Shown here: one piece after another, positions 53,048 to 62,830 of the stretch | Numbering within the stretch: position 1 is the first letter of the stretch | How the letters are laid out: the number at the start of each line of letters is the position of its first letter | Assembly: GCF_001713475.1 (NCBI RefSeq) | Contig: NZ_CP016499.1 | Location: 4,279,501-4,343,500, forward strand | Direction: 5' to 3' | DNA length: 64,000 nt | Source of the DNA: Agrobacterium sp. RAC06 | GTDB taxonomy: Bacteria > Pseudomonadota > Alphaproteobacteria > Rhizobiales > Rhizobiaceae | Position numbers and translations under genes: made by a program | The notes under the pieces: model-generated | The model's input: the letters and a program-made list of their open reading frames with translations, nothing else | Database searches by the model: none | What the model was told of the DNA's origin: nothing

Positions 53048-56000
53048 CTACTCTGCGGCGAGCGGCGGCAGGTTGATGACGTTGCCGTTGCCATCGCCCT
53101 TGCGCGTAACCGGCTGGCTGCGTTCGACAGCCGCGACACGGCGATCTATGGCTTCCAGCGCCTGAACGTTCTGACGCGCCAGGAAGGAAAGGACTTCCGG
53201 TGTCAACGGCTCTTCCTCTTCTTCCTTCTTGCCGACGAAACGGCTGAAGATCCAGCCCAAGAGGCGGGAGACGTCGTCGAGGATCAGGAAGAAGGCCGGC
53301 ACAACCACAAGGCTCAATACCGTCGAAACGATGATGCCGCCGATGACGGCGATCGCCATCGGCGCGCGGAACGAGCCGCCTTCGCCGACACCGAGCGCCG
53401 AGGGCAACATGCCCGCCGACATGGCGATAGAGGTCATGATGATCGGCCGGGCGCGCTTGCGGCCCGCTTCAACCATGGCCTCAAGCCGGTGCATGCCCTG
53501 ACGACGCATTTCGATGGCGAAGTCCACGAGCAGGATGGCGTTCTTCGTCACGATGCCCATCAGCATCAGGATGCCGATCAGGACCGGCATGGAGAGCGCG
53601 TTGTTGGTGATGATCAGCGCGACCGCCACGCCGCCGATTGCGAGCGGCAGCGAGAACAGGATGGTGAAGGGCTGGATCACGTCCTTGAAGAGCAGGATCA
53701 GCACCGTCAGCACCAGCAGCAGGCCGAGGATCATGGCGTTGACGAAGCTCTGCTGCATCTCGGCCTGGATCTTGGCATCACCGCTTTCGGCCAGACGGAC
53801 GCTTGCGGGGATCTCGGCATTCTCGACCGTCGTGCGGAAAGCGGCCGTCGCGGTATCGAGTGCAACACCCTGAGGCAGGCCGGCACCGATCGAGACGACA
53901 CGGTTGCGGTCGTTGCGCTTGATCGAAGAGACGCCTTCTGCGTAGTCGATGTCGGCGACGCTGGAGAGCGGAACGGTGGCGCCGCTTGCCGTGCGCACCT
54001 TCAGCGACCGGATGGCGGCGAGATCCGTGCGCAGGTCCAGTGAAGCCTGGACGCGGATTGGGATCTGGCGGTTGTCGAGCGAGATCTTCGGCAGGGCTGC
54101 ATCGACGTCGCCTATGGTGGCGACGCGAACCGTCTGGGCGATCTGCTGCGCGGTGATGCCGAGGCGGGCTGCCTCATCGGCGCGAGGGCGGATCTGCAGC
54201 TCCGGACGGGGCAGGGCGCCGTCGGCGCTGACATTGGCGAGTTCCGGCACCTGGCGAAGCTTGGCTTCGAGGATGCCGACAGCCTGGTTCAACTCCTCCT
54301 CGTTCTTGGAGAGAAAGTTGAAGGTGATGTCGCGCTCACCCCGGTCATTGAGCTTGGTGACCCGGATATCCGGAATGCCGGCAAGCTTGGCGAAGACCTC
54401 TTCCTCGACATCCCATTGCGGACGGATACGGCCGTTTTCGGGAAGCTTCGGCATATATTGGCCGATCAGCGGAATGTTGCCGAGACCGCCATTGACGAGG
54501 GTCTTGGCAAGCGAATGCTCGATCCGGTCGAGGTTCATCGTCACGCTGGCACGGCGCAGCTCCAGATCGCCGCGCGGCGAGGAGCCGCCCAGGATGAAGA
54601 TGCTGGCGACATCGGGCACGTCCTGGATGGCCGCGTAGATCTCGTCCGTCTTGCGTTCTGTTTCGTCGAGCGTCGCATTTGGCGGAAGCTCGACGGAAAG
54701 CACGATACGGCCTGCATCTTCCGGCGGAATGAAGCTGCCGGGGACGCCTGCGAGAAGCATGATCGAGCCGATCAGAAAGGCGATGGCAGCAGCCAGCGTG
54801 CCAAGGCGCGAATACCAGCGGCGCGTCGTGAAACGCACGAGCTTGGTATACATCTTGAGGGGCAGACTGTCGTTATCGTGATGGTCGTCCATCGCGTCTT
54901 CCGGCCGCATGAGATAGGCGGCCATCATCGGCGTGATGAGACGCGCCACAAGCAGCGAGAAGAAGACGGAGAAGGCCACCGTCAGGCCGAACTGGATGAA
55001 GTACTGGCCCGGGATGCCCGGCATGAAGGACACCGGCACGAAGACCGCGATGATCGTAAACGTCGTCGCGATGACCGCGAGGCCGATTTCGTCCGCCGCC
55101 TCGATGGCCGCGCGATAGGGCGTCTTGCCCATCTTGATGTGGCGGGCGATGTTTTCCACCTCGACGATCGCGTCGTCGACGAGAATGCCGGTGGCCAGCG
55201 TCAGCGCCAGGAAGGACACGAGGTTCAGCGAGAAGCCCATCATGTCCATGACCCAGAAGGTCGGGATGGCCGAGAGGGGCAGTGCTACGGCAGAGATCAG
55301 TGTTGCACGCCAGTTGCGCAGGAAGAGCAGAACGACGATGACGGCGAGGATTGCACCCTCGACGAGGGTATGCATCGCGGCTTCATAGTTGCCGTAGGTG
55401 AAGTAGACCGAGTCGTCGATCATCTCGATCTGGACGTTCGGGTTCTCGGCGCGAACCGTGGCGAGGCTCTCGGCCACGGTTTCTGCCACCGTCACTTCAC
55501 TCGCCCCCTTGGCGCGGAAGACGGCGAAGGACACGACCGGCTTGCCGTCGTGACGGGCGAAGGATCTCTGTTCCTCGTACGTGTCGTAGACACGACCGAG
55601 GTCGGAAAGCTTGACGAAACGGCCGCCGGGGAGCGCGATTGTGGTGTTGGCAAGGCTCTCGACGTCGCGATTGTCACCGAGCGTGCGGATCGACTGCTCG
55701 GCGCCGGCCACCTGGCCGCGGCCCGAGCCCAGATCGACGTTCGTGCCCTTCAACTGGCCCGATATGTCGGAGGCGGTGACGCCCAGGGCATCGAGACGGT
55801 TGGGATCGAGCTCGACGCGCACCTCGCGATCGGCGCCGCCATAGCGGTCGACGCGACCGATGCCGGGCTGGCCCTGCAGGGCGCGCTTGACGCTGTCATC
55901 GACGAACCAGGAAAGTTCGGCAAGGTTCATGTTCGGCGAGGAGACGGCGAAGCTCTGGATTGCCTGACCCTCGACGTCGATCTTGGTGACGATCGGCTCC

Positions 56001-56371
56001 TCGACGGAGGCCGGAAGATCGCCACGGATCTGATCGATTGCGTCCTTGACGTCCTGCACCGCCTGTTCGGTGGGCACTTCCATGCGGAACATGACGACCG
56101 TCTGGGACATCCCGTCGGTGACGGTCGAATTGATTTCGTCGACGCCGGTGATCGAGGCCACCGCGTCTTCGACTTCCTTCGTCACCTGGCTTTCGAGTTC
56201 AGCCGGGGAGGCACCACTCTGGCCCACGGTGATTGCCACAAGCGGCACGTCGATGTTCGGGAAGCGGGTGATCGGCAGCGCATAAAACGACTGGATGCCG
56301 ACGACCATCAGCAGGAAGAAGCCCAGGATCGGCGCAATCGGATTGCGGATGGACCATGCGGAGAAGTTCAT
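53048..56371 (-). CDS. RND multidrug efflux permease (HAE1/AcrB type)
   Basis: A 1107-aa proton-driven inner-membrane pump. It opens with the family N terminus (SIRNPIAPILGFFLLMVVG, then FYALPITRFPNIDVPLVAIT), has two large periplasmic loops and twelve membrane helices, and retains the paired aspartates of helix 4 (LATGILVDDAIVEVENI). The cytosolic C-terminal tail is longer than usual and charged. The adaptor gene lies 14 bp upstream; no outer-membrane TolC gene is in the window. Substrates unknown. Confidence 0.95.
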   Translation of the reverse strand: MNFSAWSIRNPIAPILGFFLLMVVGIQSFYALPITRFPNIDVPLVAITVGQSGASPAELESQVTKEVEDAVASITGVDEINSTVTDGMSQTVVMFRMEVPTEQAVQDVKDAIDQIRGDLPASVEEPIVTKIDVEGQAIQSFAVSSPNMNLAELSWFVDDSVKRALQGQPGIGRVDRYGGADREVRVELDPNRLDALGVTASDISGQLKGTNVDLGSGRGQVAGAEQSIRTLGDNRDVESLANTTIALPGGRFVKLSDLGRVYDTYEEQRSFARHDGKPVVSFAVFRAKGASEVTVAETVAESLATVRAENPNVQIEMIDDSVYFTYGNYEAAMHTLVEGAILAVIVVLLFLRNWRATLISAVALPLSAIPTFWVMDMMGFSLNLVSFLALTLATGILVDDAIVEVENIARHIKMGKTPYRAAIEAADEIGLAVIATTFTIIAVFVPVSFMPGIPGQYFIQFGLTVAFSVFFSLLVARLITPMMAAYLMRPEDAMDDHHDNDSLPLKMYTKLVRFTTRRWYSRLGTLAAAIAFLIGSIMLLAGVPGSFIPPEDAGRIVLSVELPPNATLDETERKTDEIYAAIQDVPDVASIFILGGSSPRGDLELRRASVTMNLDRIEHSLAKTLVNGGLGNIPLIGQYMPKLPENGRIRPQWDVEEEVFAKLAGIPDIRVTKLNDRGERDITFNFLSKNEEELNQAVGILEAKLRQVPELANVSADGALPRPELQIRPRADEAARLGITAQQIAQTVRVATIGDVDAALPKISLDNRQIPIRVQASLDLRTDLAAIRSLKVRTASGATVPLSSVADIDYAEGVSSIKRNDRNRVVSIGAGLPQGVALDTATAAFRTTVENAEIPASVRLAESGDAKIQAEMQQSFVNAMILGLLLVLTVLILLFKDVIQPFTILFSLPLAIGGVAVALIITNNALSMPVLIGILMLMGIVTKNAILLVDFAIEMRRQGMHRLEAMVEAGRKRARPIIMTSIAMSAGMLPSALGVGEGGSFRAPMAIAVIGGIIVSTVLSLVVVPAFFLILDDVSRLLGWIFSRFVGKKEEEEEPLTPEVLSFLARQNVQALEAIDRRVAAVERSQPVTRKGDGNGNVINLPPLAAE

Positions 56372-56385
56372 GGCGTCGTCGCCTC

Positions 56386-57570
56386 TCAGTTGGAAACGCT
56401 GCTGGTTTCTTCCACGGGATTGATGCGGTCGCCGTCACGGACGAAGACGCCCGCCTTGGCAACCACCTTGTCCCCTTCGCTCAGGCCTTCGGTCACCTCG
56501 ACATAAGCGCCGTCCTGAATGCCGGTGCGGATCTCCACCATCTGGACGGTGCCATCGGAAACCTTGCGCACCGTCGTCTTGCCGCCTTCGGTGGTGATCG
56601 CGGACAGCGGAAGGGCGATCCCCTTTGCTTCGCTGACAATGATCGCCGCACTGCCATACATGCCCGACCGGGCGGCCAGATCGTCGTCGAGTGCGATATG
56701 AACCGCGCCCAAACGGGTGACGGGATCAACGACCGGAGAGATCAGGCGCACGGAACCCGTCAGGGGTTCGGTGCTGCCGGCAATCACAACGGCCGCCTTC
56801 TGGCCCGGCTTGAGGCGCAGGATATCACTTTCCGTGACATCCGCCACCAGTTCGATCTGCCCATCGCGGATGACCGTGAACAGCGGCTGACCGGCGCCGG
56901 ATGCGATGGCGCCGATCCGGGCATTGCGAACGGAGATCGTGCCTGTGACGGGCGACTTGATCTCTGTGCGGGCAAGCCGAAGGTCGGTGTCTGCAATCTG
57001 GGTGTCGACAACCTTGATGTCGGCTTCCGCCACGGTGATTGCCTGGCGGGCAGTCTCGACCCGGGCCGTGGCGCTGGCGAGCGCTGTTTCCGCCTGCTCT
57101 TTTTGTGACGTTGATACGGAACCTGATGAGACCAAGCGCGTTGCACGTTCAAATTGGCGCTGGGCGTCGTTCAGGCTCGCTTCGGCTTCCACCAGCTGCG
57201 CCTGATACTGGGCAAGGGCGGCTTCTGCCTTCGCACGGTTGGCGAGAGACTGGCTGCGCTGAAGCAGGAGAATGTCTTCGCTCAGTTTCGCGACGACCGC
57301 GTCAGCCTGGACCGTGTCGCCCACATCGACGTTCAGGGACTGGATCTGCAGACCCTCAACCTGAGGCTGGATCTGCACCTCTTCCTCGGCGCGGAGCGTG
57401 CCGGTTGAGACGACCCTGTCGACGAGGTCACGGCTCTCAGCCGTCGTGACGATGATGGCAGGAAGGTTCTGCGCTGGTGCTGCTGGCTGTTCCTGGCCAA
57501 TGGCAACAGAGGCCGCCAATGACAGAGTGGCAGCCATCAGCACGGACTTCGCGCTCGCGTTTCGAAACAT
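56386..57570 (-). CDS. RND efflux periplasmic adaptor subunit
   Basis: A 394-aa membrane-fusion protein. It has a signal peptide (about residues 1-25), a lipoyl/barrel-sandwich half-motif (IQPQVEGLQIQSLNVDVGDTV), a long coiled-coil hairpin (about residues 95-175, AEAALAQYQAQLVEAEASLN and more) and the second lipoyl half with SPVTGTISVRNARIGAI. The start at 57570 has an aaggg ribosome binding site. It is the first gene of the pair. Confidence 0.93.
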   Translation of the reverse strand: MFRNASAKSVLMAATLSLAASVAIGQEQPAAPAQNLPAIIVTTAESRDLVDRVVSTGTLRAEEEVQIQPQVEGLQIQSLNVDVGDTVQADAVVAKLSEDILLLQRSQSLANRAKAEAALAQYQAQLVEAEASLNDAQRQFERATRLVSSGSVSTSQKEQAETALASATARVETARQAITVAEADIKVVDTQIADTDLRLARTEIKSPVTGTISVRNARIGAIASGAGQPLFTVIRDGQIELVADVTESDILRLKPGQKAAVVIAGSTEPLTGSVRLISPVVDPVTRLGAVHIALDDDLAARSGMYGSAAIIVSEAKGIALPLSAITTEGGKTTVRKVSDGTVQMVEIRTGIQDGAYVEVTEGLSEGDKVVAKAGVFVRDGDRINPVEETSSVSN

Positions 57571-57843
57571 GAGACCCTTCCCAGAGGATGATAAAAGCAA
57601 CTATCAGAGCATTACGTTTTGTCAGCCGGATCGGCTCACAGCGTCGATGCTACCGACATTCATACGCTGTTTTCAACTTTTCGGCATCTGAACCCAGATG
57701 AAGAGGTGGGGGATCGCAAAACCCCTTGCAAGAGCCTTAAAGGCCAATTGCGATATGGGCGTGAAAATAGTTCAATATAGAACGATGGTGTTGCCGATTT
57801 GCCAGTTTCGGCCGCTGAAATTGATCAGTAAAACCTACAAATA
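57571..57843. other. Upstream region of the RND operon
   Basis: 273 bp without a gene. It is more AT-rich than its neighbours and probably holds the RND promoter. A gttc-N6-gaac inverted repeat at 57770-57783 is the only dyad I noticed, and it is weak. No regulator gene is adjacent. Confidence 0.4.
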
Positions 57844-57867
57844 GACACGGGGATTGCTCCCCGTGTC
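57844..57867 (-). terminator. Terminator of the pyrimidine-type ABC operon
   Basis: Perfect 10-bp stem with a 4-nt loop (57844-57853 with 57858-57867), 25 bp past the binding-protein stop. The T-content afterwards on the minus strand is moderate. Confidence 0.7.
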
Positions 57868-57892
57868 CTTTATTCGCTGTGGTCCGCCAAGA

Positions 57893-58885
57893 CTATTTCA
57901 GGGCCGCGTCGGTGATCTCGGTCGTGAAGGCACCGGTCGGTTCCTTGGTGATGACAGGATCCGAGCCGCCACCGAGCAGGGTCTTGACCGTGCGGTCGTA
58001 GTCGGCCTGATCGAGCGCGCCGTTGGAGCCGGCCGTCAGCTTGGCGACTTCGCTCATCATGCGCTTCTGATGGGCTTCGGTCTGAGCGCCGGAAGCGTCG
58101 TTTTCGAGCACGATTTCAGCCGCTTCGTCGGAGTTCTCCTCGGCATACTTCCAGCCCTTCATCGAAGCGCGGACAAACTTGACCATCTTTTCCTTGAAGG
58201 CTGGGTCGGCAAGCTTGTCTTCGAGCACGTAGAGGCCGTCTTCGAGGGTGGCCACGCCTTCGTCTTCATACTTGAAGGTCACCAGCTCCTCCGGCTTGAT
58301 GCCGGCGTCGATGACCTGCCAGTATTCGTTGTAGGTCATGGTAGAGATGCAGGCGGCCTGCTTCTGGAGCAGCGGGTCGACGTTGAAGCCCTGCTTCAGG
58401 ACGGTGACGCCACCTTCCGAACCGTCGGTCTTGATGCCGAGCGTGCTCATCCAGGACAGGAACGGGTATTCGTTGCCGAAGAACCAGACGCCGAGCGTCT
58501 TGCCCTTGAAATCCTCAGGCTTGGTAATGCCGGTTTCCTTGAGGCAGGTCAGCATCATGCCCGAGGACTTGAAGGGCTGGGCGATGTTGACGAGCGGAAC
58601 GCCCTTTTCGCGGGTTGCGAGCGCCGACGGCATCCAGTCGACGATCACGTCTGCGCCGCCGCCAGCCAGTACCTGCGGAGGAGCAATATCCGGGCCGCCC
58701 GGCTTGATTTCGACGTCGAGGCCTTCTTCTTCGTAGAATCCCTTGTCTTTGGCGACGTAATAGCCGGCGAACTGGGCCTGGGTTACCCATTTCAGCTGGA
58801 GGGTCACCTTGTCGGCAGCGGCGGCCTGCATGGCGGTCAGCGAGACCGCAGCAGCCAGCAGCATGGATGCGAGTTTGACAGTCAT
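57893..58885 (-). CDS. NMT1/THI5-type ABC substrate-binding protein
   Basis: A 330-aa periplasmic binding protein. The signal peptide is about residues 1-24. The mature protein belongs to the NMT1/THI5-like group (LQLKWVTQAQFAGYYVAKDKG, then EEEGLDVEIKPGGPDIAPPQVLAGG), whose members bind pyrimidine-type compounds such as thiamine precursors, riboflavin or nucleobases. The dihydropyrimidinase gene at the end of the window makes a pyrimidine or related ring compound the best guess. It is the last gene of the minus-strand ABC operon. Confidence 0.88.
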   Translation of the reverse strand: MTVKLASMLLAAAVSLTAMQAAAADKVTLQLKWVTQAQFAGYYVAKDKGFYEEEGLDVEIKPGGPDIAPPQVLAGGGADVIVDWMPSALATREKGVPLVNIAQPFKSSGMMLTCLKETGITKPEDFKGKTLGVWFFGNEYPFLSWMSTLGIKTDGSEGGVTVLKQGFNVDPLLQKQAACISTMTYNEYWQVIDAGIKPEELVTFKYEDEGVATLEDGLYVLEDKLADPAFKEKMVKFVRASMKGWKYAEENSDEAAEIVLENDASGAQTEAHQKRMMSEVAKLTAGSNGALDQADYDRTVKTLLGGGSDPVITKEPTGAFTTEITDAALK

Positions 58886-58914
58886 TTCAGTTCCCTCTTT
58901 TTTGTTGGTTCAGT

Positions 58915-59781
58915 TCACGCCCGTCCACCACGGACGGACGGATGCCAGAAGGTGACCCGGCGTTCTGCCAGTGCCACCAATCCGTAGAAGACCGAGCCGG
59001 CGAGTGCGGCAACCGCAATCTCGGCCCAGACCATGTCGACATTCGAGCGTCCGACCTCTGTCGAGATACGGAAGCCCATGCCGACAATCGGGGTGCCGAA
59101 GAATTCTGCCACGATCGCACCGATCAGCGCGAGGGTGGAATTGATCTTCAGCGCATTGAAGATGAAAGGCCAGGCGGCGGGAAGCCTGAGCCGCACCAGC
59201 GTCTGCCACCAGGAAGCGGCATAGGTGTGCATCAGGTCGCGTTCCATATGGCTGGCGGCGGCCAGTCCCTGCACGGTGTTCACCAGCATCGGGAAGAAGG
59301 TCATGATGACGACGACCGCGACCTTGGACTGCCAGTCGAAGCCGAACCACATGACCATGATCGGGGCGATGCCGACAACCGGGAGTGCGGACACGAAATT
59401 GCCGATCGGTAGCAGGCCCTTCTGCAGGAAGGGCGAGCGGTCGATCAGGATCGCGACGAGGAAGCCGAGGCCGCAGCCGGCGACATAACCTGTTATCACC
59501 GACTTCAGGAAGGTCTGCTGGAAATCCGCCCAGAGGATATGGGTGGAGGTGAGGATACGGGCCCAGATCATCGAGGGGGCTGGGAGCAGGATCGAGGGGA
59601 TCTCGAAGCCGCGCACCATGCATTCCCAGATGACCAGCAGGGTCACGCCGAAGATCAGGGGTACGGCCAGGCCGATCGCGCGTTTCGTCGTCTGGTCCTT
59701 TGGACGGCGGCGGACAAGCCACTCGTTGAGACCCCAGGCGCCGAGCCAGAAGAGGATAGCGAAGACGAGATAACCGTTCAT
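58915..59781 (-). CDS. ABC transporter permease (SsuC/ThiX type)
   Basis: A 288-aa permease with about six to seven helices and the EAA coupling loop in MHTYAASWWQTLVRLRLPAAWPF followed by a mid-membrane segment. Both termini fit the BPD_transp_1 family. It overlaps the upstream permease gene by 4 bp, so the two permeases are translationally coupled and probably form a heterodimer. Confidence 0.92.
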   Translation of the reverse strand: MNGYLVFAILFWLGAWGLNEWLVRRRPKDQTTKRAIGLAVPLIFGVTLLVIWECMVRGFEIPSILLPAPSMIWARILTSTHILWADFQQTFLKSVITGYVAGCGLGFLVAILIDRSPFLQKGLLPIGNFVSALPVVGIAPIMVMWFGFDWQSKVAVVVIMTFFPMLVNTVQGLAAASHMERDLMHTYAASWWQTLVRLRLPAAWPFIFNALKINSTLALIGAIVAEFFGTPIVGMGFRISTEVGRSNVDMVWAEIAVAALAGSVFYGLVALAERRVTFWHPSVRGGRA

Positions 59782-60665
59782 GGCTTGACCCCCATGCGTG
59801 CCAGCACCCGTGTGTGGGCCATGCCGACGATCGAGACGAGCAGGGCAGCCAGCCCCGCCGCCATGAAGAGCGCTGCCCAGATCTGGATGGTCTGGCCGTA
59901 ATAGGAACCAGACAGCAGTCGGGCACCGAGACCGGCGACGGCACCTGTCGGCAGCTCTCCGACGATGGCTCCGACCAGCGAAATGGCGATTGCCACCTTC
60001 AGCGAGGTGAAGAGGTAGGGCATCGACGCCGGCCAGCGGAGCTTCCAGAAGGTCTGAGACTGGCTGGCATTATAGGTGTGCATCAGGTCGAGGAGCAGGA
60101 TGTCCGGACTGCGCAGGCCCTTCACCATGCCGACGACGATCGGGAAGAAGGAAAGATAGGTGGAAATCAGCGCCTTGGGCATGAGGCCTGAGATGCCGAT
60201 GGAATTCAGAACGACGATAATCATCGGCGCAATGGCGAGGATCGGGATCGTCTGGGAGGCGATGACCCAGGGCATCAGCGACTTGTCCATAGCCCTGTTA
60301 TGAACGATGGCGATGGCAAGTACGATTCCAAGCACGGTGCCCATGGCAAAGCCGGCAAGCGTCGCCGAAAGCGTGATCCAGGCGTGGTAAACGAGGCTGC
60401 GCTTGGAGGTGACGGACTTGTTGAACACCGTATCCCAGAGTTCGGCGACGATCTGGTGCGGAGCCGGCAGGACCGGGCGCTCCTGCGCGAAGGTTCGCTC
60501 GACGATCTGGGAGAAGGTTATCGTCTCGCCGGCACGTGCCGCCTGGTCGCGCACGAAGGGCGCGTTCAGATAGACGACGAAGACATGCCAGATCACGAGG
60601 ATCGCCAGGAGGACCGTCAGGACCGGCAGGATTCGATCTCGGAAGGCGGAAGGAGCCGAGGTCAT
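59778..60665 (-). CDS. ABC transporter permease (SsuC/ThiX type), second subunit
   Basis: A 295-aa permease of the same family as its neighbour. The coupling motif is MHTYNASQSQTFWKLRWPASMPY. There are six core helices and a periplasmic insert with the charged RTFAQERPVLPAP segment. Its ATG overlaps the small DMT gene stop by one base. Confidence 0.92.
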   Translation of the reverse strand: MTSAPSAFRDRILPVLTVLLAILVIWHVFVVYLNAPFVRDQAARAGETITFSQIVERTFAQERPVLPAPHQIVAELWDTVFNKSVTSKRSLVYHAWITLSATLAGFAMGTVLGIVLAIAIVHNRAMDKSLMPWVIASQTIPILAIAPMIIVVLNSIGISGLMPKALISTYLSFFPIVVGMVKGLRSPDILLLDLMHTYNASQSQTFWKLRWPASMPYLFTSLKVAIAISLVGAIVGELPTGAVAGLGARLLSGSYYGQTIQIWAALFMAAGLAALLVSIVGMAHTRVLARMGVKP

Positions 60666-61000
60666 CAGGCGCCTCCTTTTGCAGGAAAGAGCATCAGGGC
60701 CATGGAGACGACACCGAGCGCAACGCCCGCCATCTGAACTGCGCTCAGCCGTTCACCGAAGAGGAGAAAGGCGATGACATTGATGAGTACCAGCTGGGCC
60801 ACGGCGGACGCGGAGATCGCAAGGCCAAGGCCACCCTCACGCATTAGTTTCACCATCATCAGATTGCCGACGCAGTAGAGGGCGAGAGAGGCCACGAGTA
60901 CCCAGAGCTTGCCGTTGTCGACATAGGCGCGGCTGACGGCGGCGGCACCCAGGAAGGTCGCCATGGCAGCACCGAGCCAGAGGAGGAAGGTGGGGTTCAT
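60665..61000 (-). CDS. Small four-helix DMT/EamA-like membrane protein in the ABC operon
   Basis: A 111-aa protein with four hydrophobic segments (about residues 5-22, 33-50, 60-80 and 86-105) and a short polar loop with MREGGLGLAIS. The size and topology match a half-EamA or SMR-type subunit of the drug/metabolite superfamily. It is embedded between the ATPase and permease genes of the ABC operon, which is unusual; it may be an alternate transport path for the same compound. Function unproven. Confidence 0.75.
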   Translation of the reverse strand: MNPTFLLWLGAAMATFLGAAAVSRAYVDNGKLWVLVASLALYCVGNLMMVKLMREGGLGLAISASAVAQLVLINVIAFLLFGERLSAVQMAGVALGVVSMALMLFPAKGGA

Positions 61001-61024
61001 GGGGTGTTCCCCTTATTCACGGAA

Positions 61025-61813
61025 CTATTCCTCATAGCTGTGCCCCGCCTTCAGGCCCTCGCGCACCCGGTGCGCGATCTCGAGAAACTCCGGTGTCTCG
61101 CGGATGTCGAGCGGGCGTTCCTTGGGCAACGTCGACTCGATGATATCGGTAACCCGGCCAGGCCGCGGGCTCATGACGACGATCTTGGTCGAGAGGTAGA
61201 CGGCCTCGGGGATCGAATGGGTGACGAAGCATATCGTCTTGTTGGTGCGGTCCCAGAGCTTCAGGAGCTCGGAGTTCAGGTGGTCGCGGACGATTTCGTC
61301 GAGCGCGCCAAAGGGTTCGTCCATCAAGAGCAGGTCGGCGTCGAAGGCGAGCGCGCGGGCGATCGAGGCGCGCTGCTGCATCCCGCCTGACAGCTGCCAG
61401 GGATATTTCTTGGCAAAGCCCGAGAGGTTGACCAGTTCCAGCGTCTGTTCGATGCGCTTCTTCTTTTCTGCCGCACTGTAGCCCATGATTTCGAGCGGGA
61501 GCGCGATGTTGTTTTCGATCGTGCGCCAGGGATAGAGGGCCGCTGCCTGGAAGACATAGCCGTAGGAGCGCGCCTTGCGTGCTTCTTCCGGTGTCATGCC
61601 ATTGACCGTGATCTCGCCGGCGGTGTGCTTTTCGAGATCGGCGATAACGCGCAGGAAGGTGGTCTTGCCGCAGCCGGAGGGGCCGATGAAGGAGACGAAA
61701 TCGCCCTTCTTCACCTCGAGATCGACATTCGACAGGGCGTGGACGGGGCCGTCATTGGTCTCGAAGGTGAGGCTCAGGTTCCTGGCCGAGACAACGGAGT
61801 AGGGTGCATTCAT
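61025..61813 (-). CDS. ABC transporter ATPase (SsuB/TauB/ThiZ type)
   Basis: A 262-aa ATPase. It has Walker A GPSGCGKTT, signature QLSGGMQQRASIARAL, Walker B DLLLMDEPFGALDE and H-loop FVTHSIPEAVYLS. The family pairs with NMT1/SsuA-type binding proteins. It is the first gene of the minus-strand operon; the divergent cupin gene starts 124 bp away. Confidence 0.94.
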   Translation of the reverse strand: MNAPYSVVSARNLSLTFETNDGPVHALSNVDLEVKKGDFVSFIGPSGCGKTTFLRVIADLEKHTAGEITVNGMTPEEARKARSYGYVFQAAALYPWRTIENNIALPLEIMGYSAAEKKKRIEQTLELVNLSGFAKKYPWQLSGGMQQRASIARALAFDADLLLMDEPFGALDEIVRDHLNSELLKLWDRTNKTICFVTHSIPEAVYLSTKIVVMSPRPGRVTDIIESTLPKERPLDIRETPEFLEIAHRVREGLKAGHSYEE

Positions 61814-61937
61814 GCGCTAGGACCAATCGGGTTTGTTGCAAAGGCAGCCTGCCTCTTGCATTCTTTTGACATGCGGCCGCTCGGGAGCAGCGGAGAAGGA
61901 GGGGCGGCCTCGCCGCAGAAGGGATGAGGATCAGACC

Positions 61938-62351
61938 ATGGACACATCAGCAAAGCCCACCTGCCGGATCGTGAAGCCCGGCCATACCTATGAGGGCAAG
62001 CAGGGACTGAGTTATTTCGAGGGCATTGCCGCCGAGACGGTCGGCGCCAAGGGCATCTGCATGCATGTGCTGACCATGCCGCCCGGCGCGCGCGCCAAGG
62101 CGCATCTGCACGAGAGCCACGAGACGGCGATCTATATGCTCTCCGGTCAGGCGCATACCTGGTATGGCGACCGGCTGGAGAACCATGTGGTGGTTCACGC
62201 GGGCGAGCTGTTTTACATTCCGGCCGGCGTGCCGCATCTGCCGGCGAACCTGTCGAACGCGCCCTGCACGGCGATCATTGCGCGCACCGACCCGAACGAG
62301 CAGGAAAGCGTCGTGCTGCTGCCGGAGCTGGATGGCTTGGTCGAGGTGTAG
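61938..62351 (+). CDS. Single-domain cupin protein
   Basis: A 137-aa cupin. Motif 1 is PPGARAKAHLHESHETAIYMLSG with the metal-binding HxH and Glu; motif 2 is GELFYIPAGVPHLPAN with the second histidine. The start at 61938 (MDTSAKPTC) is chosen over an upstream TTG-type start. It is divergent from the ABC operon and convergent with the small membrane-protein gene. It could be a ring-modifying or isomerising enzyme for the imported compound, by context only. Confidence 0.85.
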   Translation: MDTSAKPTCRIVKPGHTYEGKQGLSYFEGIAAETVGAKGICMHVLTMPPGARAKAHLHESHETAIYMLSGQAHTWYGDRLENHVVVHAGELFYIPAGVPHLPANLSNAPCTAIIARTDPNEQESVVLLPELDGLVEV

Positions 62352-62359
62352 CGCAGGGT

Positions 62360-62830
62360 TCATCTGGCCAGACCTTCTGTCTGGGGCCGGGCGATCCACC
62401 TGTAGATGATCGCGCAGATCATGCCTGTCGGAGCGAGCGACATCGCCATTGATGCCTCGTTCTGATTGAAGAAGCGGCCCCAGGTTGCCAGTTGCAAAAG
62501 GGCGATGCCGGAGAGGGGGCAGGCGGCACCCGCGATGGCGAAATGCCACCAGCGGTTCCAACGCATTCGCAGCAGCACCCAGGTCGCGAGCAAGGTGAAG
62601 GGGGCAGCCAGCAACAAGGCAACCGGCAGGATCTCCAGGGTCAGCCTAATGACCGGCAGTATCGAACCCGGAAAGAGCATGAAGCGCGGCAGGCGGCCAT
62701 AAGTGAACGCATCTGTCACTTCAAATGTTGCCCAGATGCCCATGACGCCGACAAAAACGGCGGCTGCATAGCCTGCGCCGAAGCGGGCAGTCTTAAGCAA
62801 CCATGTCCTGTTTGCTGGCCTCACCCTCAC
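62360..62830 (-). CDS. Four-helix membrane protein coupled to dihydropyrimidinase
   Basis: A 156-aa protein with four hydrophobic segments (about residues 15-35, 50-75, 78-98 and 128-146). No known family is recognised. The GTG start at 62830 overlaps the dihydropyrimidinase stop (GTGA), so its translation is likely coupled to that gene. It ends 8 bp from the convergent cupin gene. Confidence 0.65.
   Translation of the reverse strand: MRVRPANRTWLLKTARFGAGYAAAVFVGVMGIWATFEVTDAFTYGRLPRFMLFPGSILPVIRLTLEILPVALLLAAPFTLLATWVLLRMRWNRWWHFAIAGAACPLSGIALLQLATWGRFFNQNEASMAMSLAPTGMICAIIYRWIARPQTEGLAR

Noticed and set aside
54416..56506. A 696-aa open frame antisense to the RND permease
   Set aside because: Shadow of the conserved permease gene: it is extremely His/Asp/Arg-rich with no recognisable fold.
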